Of a stretch of 64,000 nt of DNA, positions 51,444 to 63,539 are shown one piece after another (position 1 is the first letter of the stretch; each line of letters starts with the position of its first letter). The notes below the pieces were generated by a model that was given only the letters and a program-made list of their open reading frames with translations, did not search any database and was not told the origin of the DNA. Both the position numbers and the translations under genes were made by a program. Source of the DNA: Albula goreensis (taxonomy: Eukaryota > Chordata > Actinopteri > Albuliformes > Albulidae); assembly GCA_022829145.1 (NCBI GenBank), contig CM040746.1:31392212-31456211 (forward strand), written 5' to 3'.

Positions 51444-54273
51444 GAGCTCAATCCAGAGACCAGCAGGCTGTGGAGTTACAGAGAACCAAAGTCGACAAGA
51501 GATAATCTTTCCTATTCCCTATTTTATGTGTTTTTCTTTGAAATCATGTGGTTTTGACTTAAGAACAGACAAACACTATATTTTCTGTTTTTTTCCCAAT
51601 TAACCCATGCCCTGAGTGTCAGCGCTGAAAGTTGTAAGTCCAGGCCTCTTAAAGGAGAAGAAATCCCTGCTGTGAGCTGCAGTGTGCTGTGAGGCTCAGC
51701 TGGGTTGTCTGCCACCTCATAGAAAACGATTAAGAGCATTCTGCCATCATCAGACACAAAGGAGGGCAGTCTTTGAAAACTGTGGGATGGTTTGAAAAAA
51801 GGAGAAAAAGTCAGAGAATAGTCCATTGATGCTGTGCTATGGCGCTGCTGCTGCAGCTACCGCTGCTGTGGACTCGCTCTTCAGCGACGCTTTCCATTTT
51901 CAATTTTGAGCTCACAGCGTTTGAACTCTGGTAATGCGCTGTTCTGTATTTCAGCATGAGCCCAATAGTACTGGTCAGAATAAAGTACATCTTGGAGTGT
52001 ATACTGAGTTTTCAGCACCTTAGGCCTCCAAAGAGTCCTCTCAGGAGCAAAACAAAAACTAGGATGAGCATAAGGCTTTACCATATTAACTGCATGGCTG
52101 TGGGATACAGTTTGTGTAATATGCTTTTCAATCCACCACAGTGATTGTCCTCGGTGCAACAGTTAGCCTTTGATCAAGCATGCCTGTGTGGTTTCAATCC
52201 GAGTGTAGCCTGAATATGTCACGTCCCAGATGCACATTGACTGATAGACCATTTGGAAAACATAAGCTCATCATATTTTTGCCATAATATGCACGTAAGC
52301 GTATTGGTGCCCTCAGATTTCTGAGCATTCATCTGTCTGGCGTACAAGCATGTGTTTATGTTTATGTTTACTACAAAACAATCACCAGCGGATTGTCAGC
52401 TCTGAATGGCCACTTAAAATTGGAGTCCTGCCTTCTTGAGTTCAAGACGGGTTATATGCTGCTATTTACTGCTGGTTTACTGGCAAAAAGCATCACCCAA
52501 CCTGGGCATAATGGAGCCTGTAGTCTGTCATGCTCATAAGCCTGACAAGTGAGGTTATATGCAATGAGATTCATTGCTAAACTTCATTTGTAAGCTCTGG
52601 TTTGGGTCAATGAGTATGCACTTAGCTTTAAGCACCTCATTTAGCAGTATGCACATAGGTTTTTTATGGCTTTTAGATGTAATTGCAGTTTAATGTTTCA
52701 AAGACACCGGATGAGTGACATTTGCCCTTTAAGGTATTGAGTCATTGTGTTTTAAAAAGTGAAATTAGGTGTTAGATTTAGTTAGACCGAGGCCCTAGAA
52801 GATGTTATTGTCCAATCGTCCAAATAATGGCTTTAGGATTAAGTCCAATTGATTGTCCTTCAGTTCTTTCTCTTTTGTCTTTCTCTCTCCTTTTTTGTAA
52901 TTTTAGTTGTGTTTTCACTTGAGCAGCAGTGAACAAATAAAGCTGCCCAGGGATAACTAACAGTCTTGAGTACAGAGCAATATGCAGTAAGCAACGGGCC
53001 ATGATACCTTAGCAATGCAATTACACACCAGGTACTATTATCCAAATTAATGGACTGTTTTATATTCTTACTGCTACAGATAAATACTTTGAAGACATGG
53101 GGCCAAATTAAATGTGACATAACAGAGGAACTTAATTAATTTAGTAAAAGTATGCCATGTAATTATACTGTAGGCGTAAGTTACTTGCACACCTAATATC
53201 CACGTCGGTTTCATTGATAAATAATAATAGAGTGATGCATTCCGGACTGTGATAATGGCCTGTCTTGCTGTAGGGCCTTAAGACATTAATTTTTACCGTA
53301 CAATAGGCCAAGTGTCTTGTAATTGCTTGACTTACATGATTTTTTATGTTACCAGGCAAGGGTTATTTAACTTTTCAAATAGTTATGGTTTGACAATTAA
53401 TAACTCTGGCAATTAAATACATTTTATTTGCAAGAATATTTCCCTACCAGCCTGTATTTATTAGAAAAAAAAACATCTACGTTTGTTTGTGCTCAGGTCG
53501 AATGCTTTTCAAAACCCAGCTATAATCAGAGAAAAAGTTGTCTGTCCACCTGGTGTTATGTTTTTCTCAGGGCTCACAAAGATTATCATAAACTGAATGA
53601 ACTGAATGTTTAGTATAGGAGCTATTTTCCACAGAACTTTACTCTGTGGCATTTGCAATAAAAGATTGAAAAAATTTGTAAAAATCTATAAATACTAAAT
53701 GATTGGCAAGTGGCAGACTAGATATCATTTCATTACTTCAGGAGCTCTTTCATAGTTGTGCATGCTTCATTATTACACTTCTGGTGGAGAAAGGCAGACT
53801 CTATGGTGTTCAGGTCACCACCAGTGTGTTGATGAGACTGTTTGTGCGAAGCAAGAGTGGTTATTTTTGTAACAACCAGTTCAGCTTCATTTTTGCAATC
53901 AAGAAAAGAAATATGGGAATGTGTGACTTCACAAATGCTTTACTTTTTGACATTTTACAACATGCACAGCCTGCTTGGTGCTTTGGAGAATGCTGATTAA
54001 AATCAACAATACCCCCATGCAATTTACTTCAGCATTAAGTTTAAAACAGTCACTGAAATTATTTCTCTCCACAAAAGAAAACAGGGTAAATAGACATCAA
54101 CATTAAAAGCTAATGGAATATAAGGCATTCCAATAAGTAATTCGGTGGAATAAATTCTCATACATTGTGAATGTGTTTAAAGGGAGTTTATTATTAAGCC
54201 GTGAGTGTTTAGTGTTTGATCTTGGGCTTGCAGTCCTAAGGGACAGAGTCTTCCCTGACCATCCTGGTGGTAA

Positions 54274-54294
54274 GGGGGCGGGGGAGTGGGGGGG
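54274..54294 (+). other. G-rich tract with G-quadruplex potential
   Basis: Runs of 5, 5 and 7 G lie within 21 bases, enough for four G3 stems if the last run splits. It directly precedes the CTGTG array. Confidence 0.6.
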
Positions 54295-54300
54295 CGAGTG

Positions 54301-54379
54301 CTGTGCTGTGCTGTGCTGTGCGGTGCTGTGCTGTGCTGTGCTGTGCTGTGCTGTGCTGTGCTGTGCTGTGCTGGGCTGT
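54301..54379 (+). repeat. (CTGTG)n pentanucleotide array
   Basis: About 14 CTGTG units with one CGGTG variant (54321-54325), ending in CTGGG and CTGTA. Being a multiple of five, it gives open frames on both strands that read as a five-residue peptide repeat; nothing suggests translation. Confidence 0.95.
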
Positions 54380-54929
54380 AAATGGAGAGCACAATGGGAG
54401 ATGAGGCACATTGTGTTTTTATACCAATCCTGCTTTGGCTGGTGAAGGAACTTAGGTAAGAGGGAGTCTAAAAACATGTCTCCTAAAATATCCAAAAAAA
54501 CAATAGTTAATTCAAATAACCCTCAACATTACGTTTTATTTGTACCACAACACTTTCTCAAAAAAAAGCCCTGCTGACCCCAGCCATAAACCACAGAACA
54601 CAGATAACTGGAACATCTGCTAAACAAAAGTGTGCAGAAATTTCTCATAAAGGGTTATATCCTAAATGTGGTCTGCATTTTGGGAAACAGTGAATCCAAA
54701 AATATAAATAAATAAGGTTTTGCTCTGTTGCATCAATTTACTTTGGCTTGCAGCTCAAAAAAGAAATACAGAGCTTCTTTCTTTCCTCTAAGGAAAACAA
54801 TAAAAAAGGCAAATCTGGAGATAATATTAGTTTGGGGAGATCAGATTGGATAGTGCACACTCAAGCCGTCGTACACACCACCACTGTGGCACAGTCTCAT
54901 TGCGTTTGCTGTACACCGCGTGCAATTTT

Positions 54930-55090
54930 GACACCGTGCTGAAATCCATTATATCTCCGGATCCCCCAGGAAAGTGGAGGCCGGCCTGTGAGCGTCATTA
55001 ATGCAAACCATAGGGGCAGGGAGGAGGATGTTTTGATGTATGAAAATGTATCATATTCATTTTCAAATACAGATATCCAGGGCCTGTGTC
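54930..55090. promoter_or_regulatory. Candidate regulatory block with octamer-like site
   Basis: TCATTAATGCAAAC at about 54995-55008 combines a TAAT core with an ATGCAAA octamer-like site (POU factors). The flanks hold ggccggcctgtgagcg. Confidence 0.22.
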
Positions 55091-55899
55091 CCTAACAGAG
55101 AGGGAGGTGTGTTTTTGCAGCAGTGGTGTAGACATGGGTAGAGGCCTGGTGCCAGCCCATGATTATTTCAGAGCCATGTTGAGTGGCTCTGACACGGCTT
55201 GGGGGTGCTGAGGGCCGGAGATGGCAGGTGACCACTGCAGACCCCATCTGGAGCTTTGTGTTTTCATTTTTTTTCTGCTTCTCTATTAATGTTTCCTCAA
55301 ACATGTGAGTGCATGTAGCCTGGAGCATGACTTGTGAAATAATGGGATAACACCTGCTGTTGTGTTCAGAAATCATCAAAATGAACTTGTCAAATTGTCT
55401 TTGAATAGAAGAAAAATACTGATAGAGGTAAAACTTGAAATCTGTACACTGTAGGTAACACTGGATAAAAGGGTCCTTGACATGTATTGGTCTTTTTATT
55501 TCTGAATATTTTCTGGGTTGCATGATTTGGGAGATATCTGGGGTTTACAGCTTCCACATGTGGCTGCCTTTCGTCATATAATATATGAAGCTGCTTGAGT
55601 CTGGGATGGGAACATCAAGGCTGGCTTCCAACAATCTCCCTAGCATGGTGTGTGTCACAGAGACATCCAGACAGGAAATCCTGAGAAATACTAAAGTACT
55701 GTATGTCTGACATTTCCTGGATGCACAATAAAGTAACTGCAGTTATTCTTCACAAATGGTCCCTCCACTTTAGCATACCAAAATACTGTATGTCCTTTCA
55801 AATTGCATTGACCATTTTCACCTCCTCTAAATAACAGGAAGACACACTTTCCCTGAGCATTTGCATACACCTTGCATACAGCAGGGTAGAACAGGGTGT

Positions 55900-56070
55900 T
55901 GTCTGTGGATGAAAGCGGCCATGAGTGTGGCGTTGAGCCCCGGGGACCCGCCTCCCTCCGGGCCTCAGTGACAGCGTGTGGATAAACAGGTGCGCTGACC
56001 TCAGAATTCGGAAGGTCAGAGCAAACGTTCATCTTTGAATGTTCCACAATCCACATGGCACACAGTGCAG
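55900..56070. promoter_or_regulatory. CpG-dense candidate regulatory block
   Basis: About eight CpGs in roughly 100 bp (agccccggggacccgcctcc and neighbours), then GCTGACCTC, a nuclear-receptor-like half-site, at about 55995. Confidence 0.27.
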
Positions 56071-56679
56071 AAGGTTCATGTAATTTGGCTATTTGAAGCC
56101 TGAGGGCTGCAAGAGTGGCAATCCGAGAGGAAGTGTGCGGTTATGTATTCTCCCCGATGCTTTGTTATTTTCACCGTTCTTTTTTAGTATTTCTGTGGAT
56201 CTGACCTTGGAATTGGAGTCCAGACTATCTGCATTACCCATACTTCTGAGATGTTGATTGTTATACTTACCCTGGTTACTACTACATCATCATAAACCTA
56301 TGGCTAGCCCTTAATTACCTCTGCTTATTGTACCGCTTTTATGTATGGTTCAGTGTTGTAAATGCTGTAACACATGTATCTATGATTTTATTAATTTCAC
56401 AGTGTAGGTCCCTGATGAATATATGACCAACATTTTGTAAGTTTTGGCTTGAGTCTGCTGTTTCATTCAGGATATGAGAAGTCGATGCTTTCAGGAGAGC
56501 ACGGCTTTTTGATGCTTTTCCTGGAAATGACAGGTAGATCTGAGTCTGAAGTACACCTGCATGTGTTTATTGGACGGTGAAATAGGATCACAGTAAACAA
56601 AGACAGGATGCCAGGAAGTGCTCGGGTTGTACATGGAAAGTGCATGTACTTGTACAGTGTAGCACAACTCCCACTGGTG

Positions 56680-56910
56680 GCTCAGCGGAGGCAAAGAGAC
56701 GGGCTCATTCTTAAAGGCATTGATCATAACTATTCTGGTTTGTTTTAGCTTGGTGTGTCTGAGTTGGTTAGGGAGATTTACTGCGGACTCTAACTGTTAA
56801 TTACCGCAAGGTATTGAGCTGATGGTGTATTTACGGCATGTGCTGCCCCCCGCCATTACCGCTGCCGAAGACAAATCTCCCTGTGGTCAATATCTTCAAC
56901 TAACATTGTG
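56680..56910. promoter_or_regulatory. Candidate cis-regulatory block
   Basis: CpGs sit in repeated TTACCGC/TTTACGGC/ATTACCGC motifs (around 56802, 56830 and 56857) next to CTGTTAATTA. Confidence 0.22.
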
Positions 56911-58328
56911 TGTTCGTGCATGCTAGGTAACATATCTTTATTTAAATAAAGGAGTTAAAAAAAGGTATACTTGCAAGGCACATTAATGTCACACAAAGCT
57001 TCCCTCTAACCAGGCTAGAGCGATGAGCCATGCAGAAATCTCACAACTGCTGACCAGTGACTGCTCCTCCAGCACATTAAGAGAACGTCGGCCTGACATT
57101 CTCCTCTGTGTATGTCACTCATGGGAATCACTGTGGACCTCTGATGCCAGTAATGGTTGAACTGGATTAATGACTTCGATTAGCAATTTACAAGCTTATT
57201 TTCTCAGGAGAATGCCATTGCATTGTATAAATGCATTTAGAACCCGCTGTCACCTTCTAAAGCTTGGATGCATTCCGTTGATTGCTTACCCATCTGTTGT
57301 GACATCAGTGATCAGACGAATGTGTTGTTTTTGCTGGCAGCACACTGCAGATGTCTAAATAATGCATCGACACCTAATTCTATATGCAACAAACTGTAAG
57401 CATTGTCACATTATTCTCTGTGACTTGAAATTATCAAGGTACTGCTGAATACATCTGATATTCTCATTGTCTTTCAGGAAAATGTATAAGATGAATGTTT
57501 ATATCAAAAACAATAAAAATGTTGTATCAGCTGGGTTGGGTGACAACAGCAACCTATTCTGCTTAATGTTTAATGATACGTGATGCATGTAAAGCAGACT
57601 GATGCATCAATCTAGAAGAGCTACATCTGTGAACCAGTGACTTCATTTCAGGCCATGGGAAATCAGTTAACACTTTTATTTCTCATAGATTAATGTCTTC
57701 TTAAATTTACTAATATGGTTGCTCCTGGGTACAACTGCTGAATAAAATGAAACTTTTAAATAAAGTTAAATATGTCATTATATAATATTTTAAATATGTT
57801 TCTCCCTTTTCTACAAAAGTAATGTTTATATGTTTAATAATATTTAGAAATATCTTTATTTTAGAATTGCCTCCATTTATTGTATTCTCTTTAATGTACG
57901 TTCTTCTTTAGATTTCTCAGGAGACAAACATTTTTTGGAGAAAAAAATAAATCAATATTCCTCCTCCAGAGAATTTTTTGCTCTTCTCTGTAAAAAAAAA
58001 CCTTTTTTTCTATAAAGTAGCAAAATGCTATGGGCTGAGAACGCCCTTTTACAAAGAGCCGTGGGGAAAGCTTTGGTCAGACTGTGCAGCTGTGGGACTG
58101 GGCAGTGTCCCAAACCGCCCCTCGCCTTTCTCTCCCACATGTGAGACGTCCTCAATAAGGTCAACACATTGTCAATATTACTTTATGCTTAGTTGTACAA
58201 ATTGGTAACTTCCAACATTTTTTTCCAAATAGTAAGACATAATCATAATGTAGAATATTGTGGTTACATCCAATTAGGTAGCTAAAATGGTAACAAGCCA
58301 GTTAGCTTATGGAATCCTCTGTTAATAG

Positions 58329-58348
58329 TGCTAGCTAGCTAGCTAGCT
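58329..58348. repeat. (GCTA)n self-complementary tetranucleotide
   Basis: gctagctagctagct is a tandem GCTA run and is its own reverse complement. Confidence 0.85.
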
Positions 58349-59344
58349 GAGCACAGTTTATTCTGCCTATAAGGCGTGGTGTGAGTCTAATTGTGAGTGT
58401 ATTTGGAAAATGGGAAGTTGCAGGGACATGCGCATAGATGCCCCTTCAGCAATGTCCTTTACTTTACTAATGCCTGGCTCAATAACAAAAGCCTGCTGCA
58501 TTACTGCACTTCTCTCTGAGGGCTGGTTAATAATATTTGGTACTTCTTTTTACAATGCAAGAGGAGTTTAATGGTCAATTTAGCACTTCATTTTTGAAAA
58601 GCTGCATGTTGACTCAAGTTTGTGTAATTTAACTGACCAAGCCAACTTTGAAGATATTATTTGTCCACAGAAATACTTACGAAGTAGATGTTTTGTATTT
58701 AATACAATTAAAGAAAGAGGGGTGTTACCATACAATATAGGACACATTAAGAAAGCGAGCGTTAAAGTGAAAAATATTGCTTTTTTTATATAAAAGTATC
58801 ACCTCCAGGCGAGTGTAAACCAATCTTCTCTACCATTATTATTTTATTTCATTTTATGTTTTCTGTTGCTCAAGACCCTGTTGTGACAGCCAAAACTTAT
58901 GGCACAATGATGAAAAAGACCACTTGACTACAAAAAAATTATGTGAGGGCAAAGTTCATTTCATAGCAGTTTGGATTGTATTACCCAACTTCAGAGTCTG
59001 CACATCAATTATACCATGAGTTTGCACTATTAAAATAGAGACTATTTTATGTGTTGCTCCCTGACTTCTATTGGTCTACAGCAAAATCAGCCAATAAAGT
59101 TTTTAAAAGATTGTTTTTTAGCATATCGAGGATTAAGCATCTAATAAACATCAAAATAAACTTCACATCTTTTTAAAACTGAAGTAGGATCTCTGCTGTG
59201 CATTTTTTACTGCGAAGGTTACCAGATGAACTCAGTTACTAAACAAATGCAGATTTGTGGCTACACTGCCACTAAACAGGGAAAATGGGAAACGATTGTC
59301 ACTCCTGACTGTGGATCCCGGCACAGAAATACATAAGACACCAG

Positions 59345-59453
<109 letters not shown>

Positions 59454-59845
59454 TGATGTGGAGAACATTTGGCAAGCCAAAAACTAGAATCTAAAAACGA
59501 ACAAAAACAAATGAAAGCATATTATCACATATTATCAGTTCTGTTTTCATTATCAAAATATTGCATTATCACCACCTGTTAGAGTTTTTTAAATGGATGT
59601 TGCACTCCTTTGCTCTCTATACCTGCATCGGGATGACACCAAAAGACCTTTAACAGCATGCATATGCAGAGCTCAGGGAAAGATAGCATTGGGGGAAATC
59701 CGTCAAAGGGGCATTTCTCACTGATATCAGGATGAATTTCTTTTCCGCATCATGTAGTTAATGAGCAAAGTATCGTTGATGGCGTGACCCATCTATCAGT
59801 TCAAGGAGCGTCTCCCATTTTTTTCCATCTGTATCCTTCATTCTG

Positions 59846-60190
59846 ACTGGACGGCTGTAATTCCTTCTGACCCGTCTCTGTACATATGCCATTAGGTCTC
59901 TGAAGCTCTTGCAAAATGCTGCTGTTCGTCTCGTCTTTAATCAATTAAAATTCACAAATGCTGCACCTCACCTTGTCCCCTAAATCTGGCTAAATCCAGT
60001 AGTAGCTAGTGCAGCTAGAGGCTGCCCCACCTGTGCCAACCAACCTAGTTTTCAACCCCCATACTCCCACCAGGCCTCTGGTGGCTTGGCCCACCCTTAC
60101 TGCATTGGCACATCTTCCATGTCTCTTTCAGACTGTAGGACTTCTGTAAGTCACTGTGGGAAAGATCATTGAATAAATCCCTAAATGTGA
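59846..60190 (+). mobile_element. L2-type LINE, 5'-truncated 3' end
   Basis: From 59891 the plus strand reads SLKLLQNAAVRLVFNQLKF, the conserved LQNAAARLVFN stretch of L2-family reverse transcriptases. Just before it, in another frame, LDGCNS matches the LDYCNSLL motif. Around 60000-60120 the sequence still resembles the following C-terminal region (CTCCCACCAGGCCTCTGG). Around 60150-60190 it resembles the family's 3' tail (TGTAAGTCACT ... AAATCCCTAAATG, a decayed form of GTAAGTCGCTTTGG ... CTGCTAAATG). Frameshifts and deletions make it non-coding. A 5'-truncated copy ending at the tail is the normal product of LINE insertion. Confidence 0.75.
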
Positions 60191-61379
60191 ATTCAGTCAG
60201 AGAGAGGATGCTGCTTTTACATATATCTCACCATCCCCTGCATTGTACCAGATTTACCCACGGCATGCTGTGGTGTCATTGCACTGTGTCAGTGCATGGA
60301 CACAGTCCAGCGGTCAGATATCATATTTTCTGAATCTGAGAAACGAAACTCCAGAAAGTTGTCATGATTTACAGATATCCTCTGAAATGTACACAGACTA
60401 TTTTCACTGTGGTTTTCTCCCACACTCACATATCATATTTCCACAATACCTTTTACTCCTCCATTATATTTTTTCTGTATTTTTTATTTTAATTCATCTT
60501 CACCTCCGTCTGTTAAAATATATATATATTTTTAATGGTCCAATGTCCCACTAGAAACAGTTAAAATCTTGTAAACCAGCACTCCAAGAAGGCTTGAAGC
60601 AGATCCAAAAGGGGAAGGTTGGCAAACTCCATACTACTTAATACATGTTCAAATATTGCTTGCTGTTTCCATTATTATGTCTACCCCCTGTATTGTTCAC
60701 AGCTGAGGTAAGAGCCTTTTTTACACAGTGTGAGAGATGAATGACATTTGATATTTTCCATAAATAATTGAAATAATTGGACTTTTATTATAAGTCAATG
60801 CTGAGAAAACTGCTTGTATCTTATAATGTGACTCTTGAAATCAATTGTCCAGAAAAAAAGAAAAAAAAAACAATATTTCCTGAGTGTTACGGGTCTATTT
60901 AAAATAATTACCTGTTCAATTGTTGGAACAGTGCTGTGTAAGCCACTTCCTAACCAAATCATTTGCAGAATAATTGCATTAATAAGGATCTACTATGCTG
61001 CACACTGCCTTGATGCAGGGCTGAAATGAGAAGCAGATGCAATTTAACAATTGTTTGCCAAAAGCTCAGCTTGCATGCCAGCTTTGTTCTGTTCCTTTAG
61101 TTTGATCTAAAGAGTTTGAGTTCCCTTTACAGCGGCGCCATTAGACACTGCTTGCCAGATTCACACTATCTGCACACAGAACACCCACCTAATTCAGTCC
61201 ACATTTCCCAAAGTTTGAGGTTTTACCCTGTGTCATGCTGCTTGCCATTGGACTGTACACCTCGAAATCAAACGCAGACCTCCTTTCATGTTACACTGTG
61301 ACTGATACTTTGGGTCTTATGCATACATTAGCTCCAAATTATATTGCTGATTGGTACTAAGGTCATTTACCCATACAGC

Positions 61380-61560
61380 ATCTGGATCACAACGATCACG
61401 CTTGTCCCCTCAGAAGAACCTGTAGGGAAGGGAAACCCTGCTCTCAGTGACAGCCCTCAGATGTGTGTCTAGTTCTCTATCAAGATGTATGGAGCTTCGT
61501 TCTGTAATGACAGCGAGCTCCTGGCAAAGGCGCCCCATTACAGCAAATGAAAACAGTTTC
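61380..61560. promoter_or_regulatory. Candidate cis-regulatory block
   Basis: A GC-richer repeat-free island (ctcctggcaaaggcgcccca around 61520) between AT-rich flanks. No CDS is supported. Confidence 0.2.
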
Positions 61561-62499
61561 AACCTATACTTTTTGGTCACCCCTTTATTTGTAAGCAGTT
61601 TTTTTTTCTCTTATGAGAATATATTATTATATCTCTTGTAAGTACAGTGACACAAAAAAGTATCATATTGACGGTCTATAATGACTGGTAAAATAAAGAG
61701 GAAAGGAAAGGAAAAGAGCTGATTGCATGCAGTATGTAAGGAAACCAGCAAACAGGTTTGCCCCATCAGCATCCATTGCTGTTTGCAGGAACAAATACAT
61801 TTAAAAATGACATATCTGCCACTAAGAAAAAATATGAAAGGGACTTTTTTTCTCTTTTTCGTGAATCCAAGGGATGTGGGCACCTTTGCTAAGGAATTCA
61901 ATTTTTAACAATAAAAACCTGCACACACACGTACACTCACACACACGTAATGCCTTTGCATCTGCAAGAATATTTCATAACATGCCGTGAACTGTGTCTC
62001 CATGTCTGTACCAAACTTCTGTTGTATATGTTATCTCTTCTCTGAGGGAATGCACACATAAATCTCTCTTTCTCTATCTGGTGCTATTTCTGGTCTTTGC
62101 TCAGTCCCAGCAGAACAGTGAATTGCATGTGGACAGTGGATTTCATGGCAGGCTGTGCACAGTCTCAGTCCCGTGCCCACCCCCATGATAGTGCATTTTC
62201 CCTTTAAAACCAACAGATGGCCACAAATTCATCTTGCACATTATACCATCTTGCAGAAAAATGTTGGCAGATTTTCTTTTACCCAAGATGAAGGTGTGGG
62301 AGGACCTTGGCATAAATAAAATATTATTTTCCCCAACAACAGGAAGAAATGGAGGAGTTGCAGTGGGATGAGGGAGGGATTGGAAAAAAAAGTGGTAAAT
62401 ATTCTGGCATATGTCAGGTGTTTTTTTGTGTGGGAGTTCTGTTACTGTTGGTTCTGCTCCGGTCTTTTGAAATTCAATAAGATGGGTCTGAAGAGCCAT

Positions 62500-62670
62500 G
62501 GGTCCATCACTCTGGCAGACAGATAAAGTGGAGAAAGTGCGGCCTGACAGGCAGTGATGAAAGGGATGAAGGGCGGGGCCCCCGTCCGGCAGGGCGACAC
62601 ATATGATGGCTTTTTACACAGCAACATAAAGACACACTGCAGGAGCGGCAGCAGACCAGGAGAGGAACGC
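62500..62670. promoter_or_regulatory. CpG-dense candidate regulatory block
   Basis: About seven CpGs in 150 bp (gggcggggcccccgtccggc around 62570). GGGCGGGGC is a textbook SP/KLF site. The 131-codon minus-strand frame here has no recognisable domain. Confidence 0.27.
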
Positions 62671-63491
62671 ACATCCTTTGATCTCAAGTTTGATTTAAGT
62701 CTGAATTTACTTAAAAGCATGGATGTCTGATTCTCATATTGCTTTGGTGGTGTATGAGAACACATTTGGGAGAAAGCATTGAAAAGTGTTTTGGAAAAAA
62801 AAATAGTGGATGAGCATTTTTTTACAGAAGGACACATCCTTTGTTTGTTGGGTTGGTGTGTCTCTCTTCTGTGACACCATTTTATACCTTTAATTTGCCT
62901 TCTTACCTTTCTTACGTTTGGGCGTGTTTAACACAACTGATTCCTTTCCCCCGGATAGTCCCCTGACAATAACAGTCAGCTGTAACTTTTTGCCGGAATC
63001 AAGTTGTCATATGGACCCATATGTCTGCTTTTCTTAAGCACTGTTTTCAGCTCTGCTGTTGTTTGTCTTTCTGTTGATGTAACAGCCTAGACTTTATTGC
63101 ACATGTTCTACACAGTAAATACTGCTCAGAGTCAGTCTGAAGGATCTGGCACCAGTATTTTATAGCTAGCTGGGATGTTAGGAAAATACCCTTTAGTATG
63201 GTAATAGTAAATCTGTGATGGGATGCCGTGTAGCTCATGGTTAAGGAGAAAATGCTATTACAGATATATCAGTAACAATGTAATTAACTAAGTCACATTG
63301 CAGCATTAGCCTTTAGAATCCTATTGCAATAGTTTCTGTTTCACACTGCCTTTGATGTGTCTCAGATTGCCCATGGTGATGTAATACAAGCCCAAGGCAA
63401 AAAAAGCACAAGTGAATGTAACCCAACATTTACATATTCTGCTTAAATTCTGCATACAATGGAATGACAACTCAAAGATGCCACTTGTTAA

Positions 63492-63539
63492 TTATATTAT
63501 GACATATTAGAAATGATATCTTACTATGTCATAATATAA
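63492..63539. repeat. AT-rich perfect inverted repeat
   Basis: ttatattatgacata at 63492-63506 pairs exactly with tatgtcataatataa at 63525-63539 over 15 bp, with an 18-base loop. It lies in a very AT-rich stretch, so it may be a chance hairpin or a small MITE remnant. Confidence 0.7.

Larger units (their letters stand above)
45732..54273. other. Non-coding, mostly unique sequence
   Basis: It holds the candidate blocks at 49.7 and 51.1 kb and two short microsatellites. GTTGCCATGGTTTC at 46438-46451 is an X-box half-site. 46563-46700 is GC-richer, with a donor-like GGGGTAAGA at about 46690. Confidence 0.55.

Noticed and set aside
54103-54495. Frame with a QHSTA five-residue repeat
   Set aside because: It is produced by the CTGTG pentanucleotide array, which is open on both strands; no coding signal outside it.
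55092-55523. 143-codon open frame on the minus strand
   Set aside because: Longest non-repeat frame, but no motif, repeat or membrane pattern that suggests a protein family.
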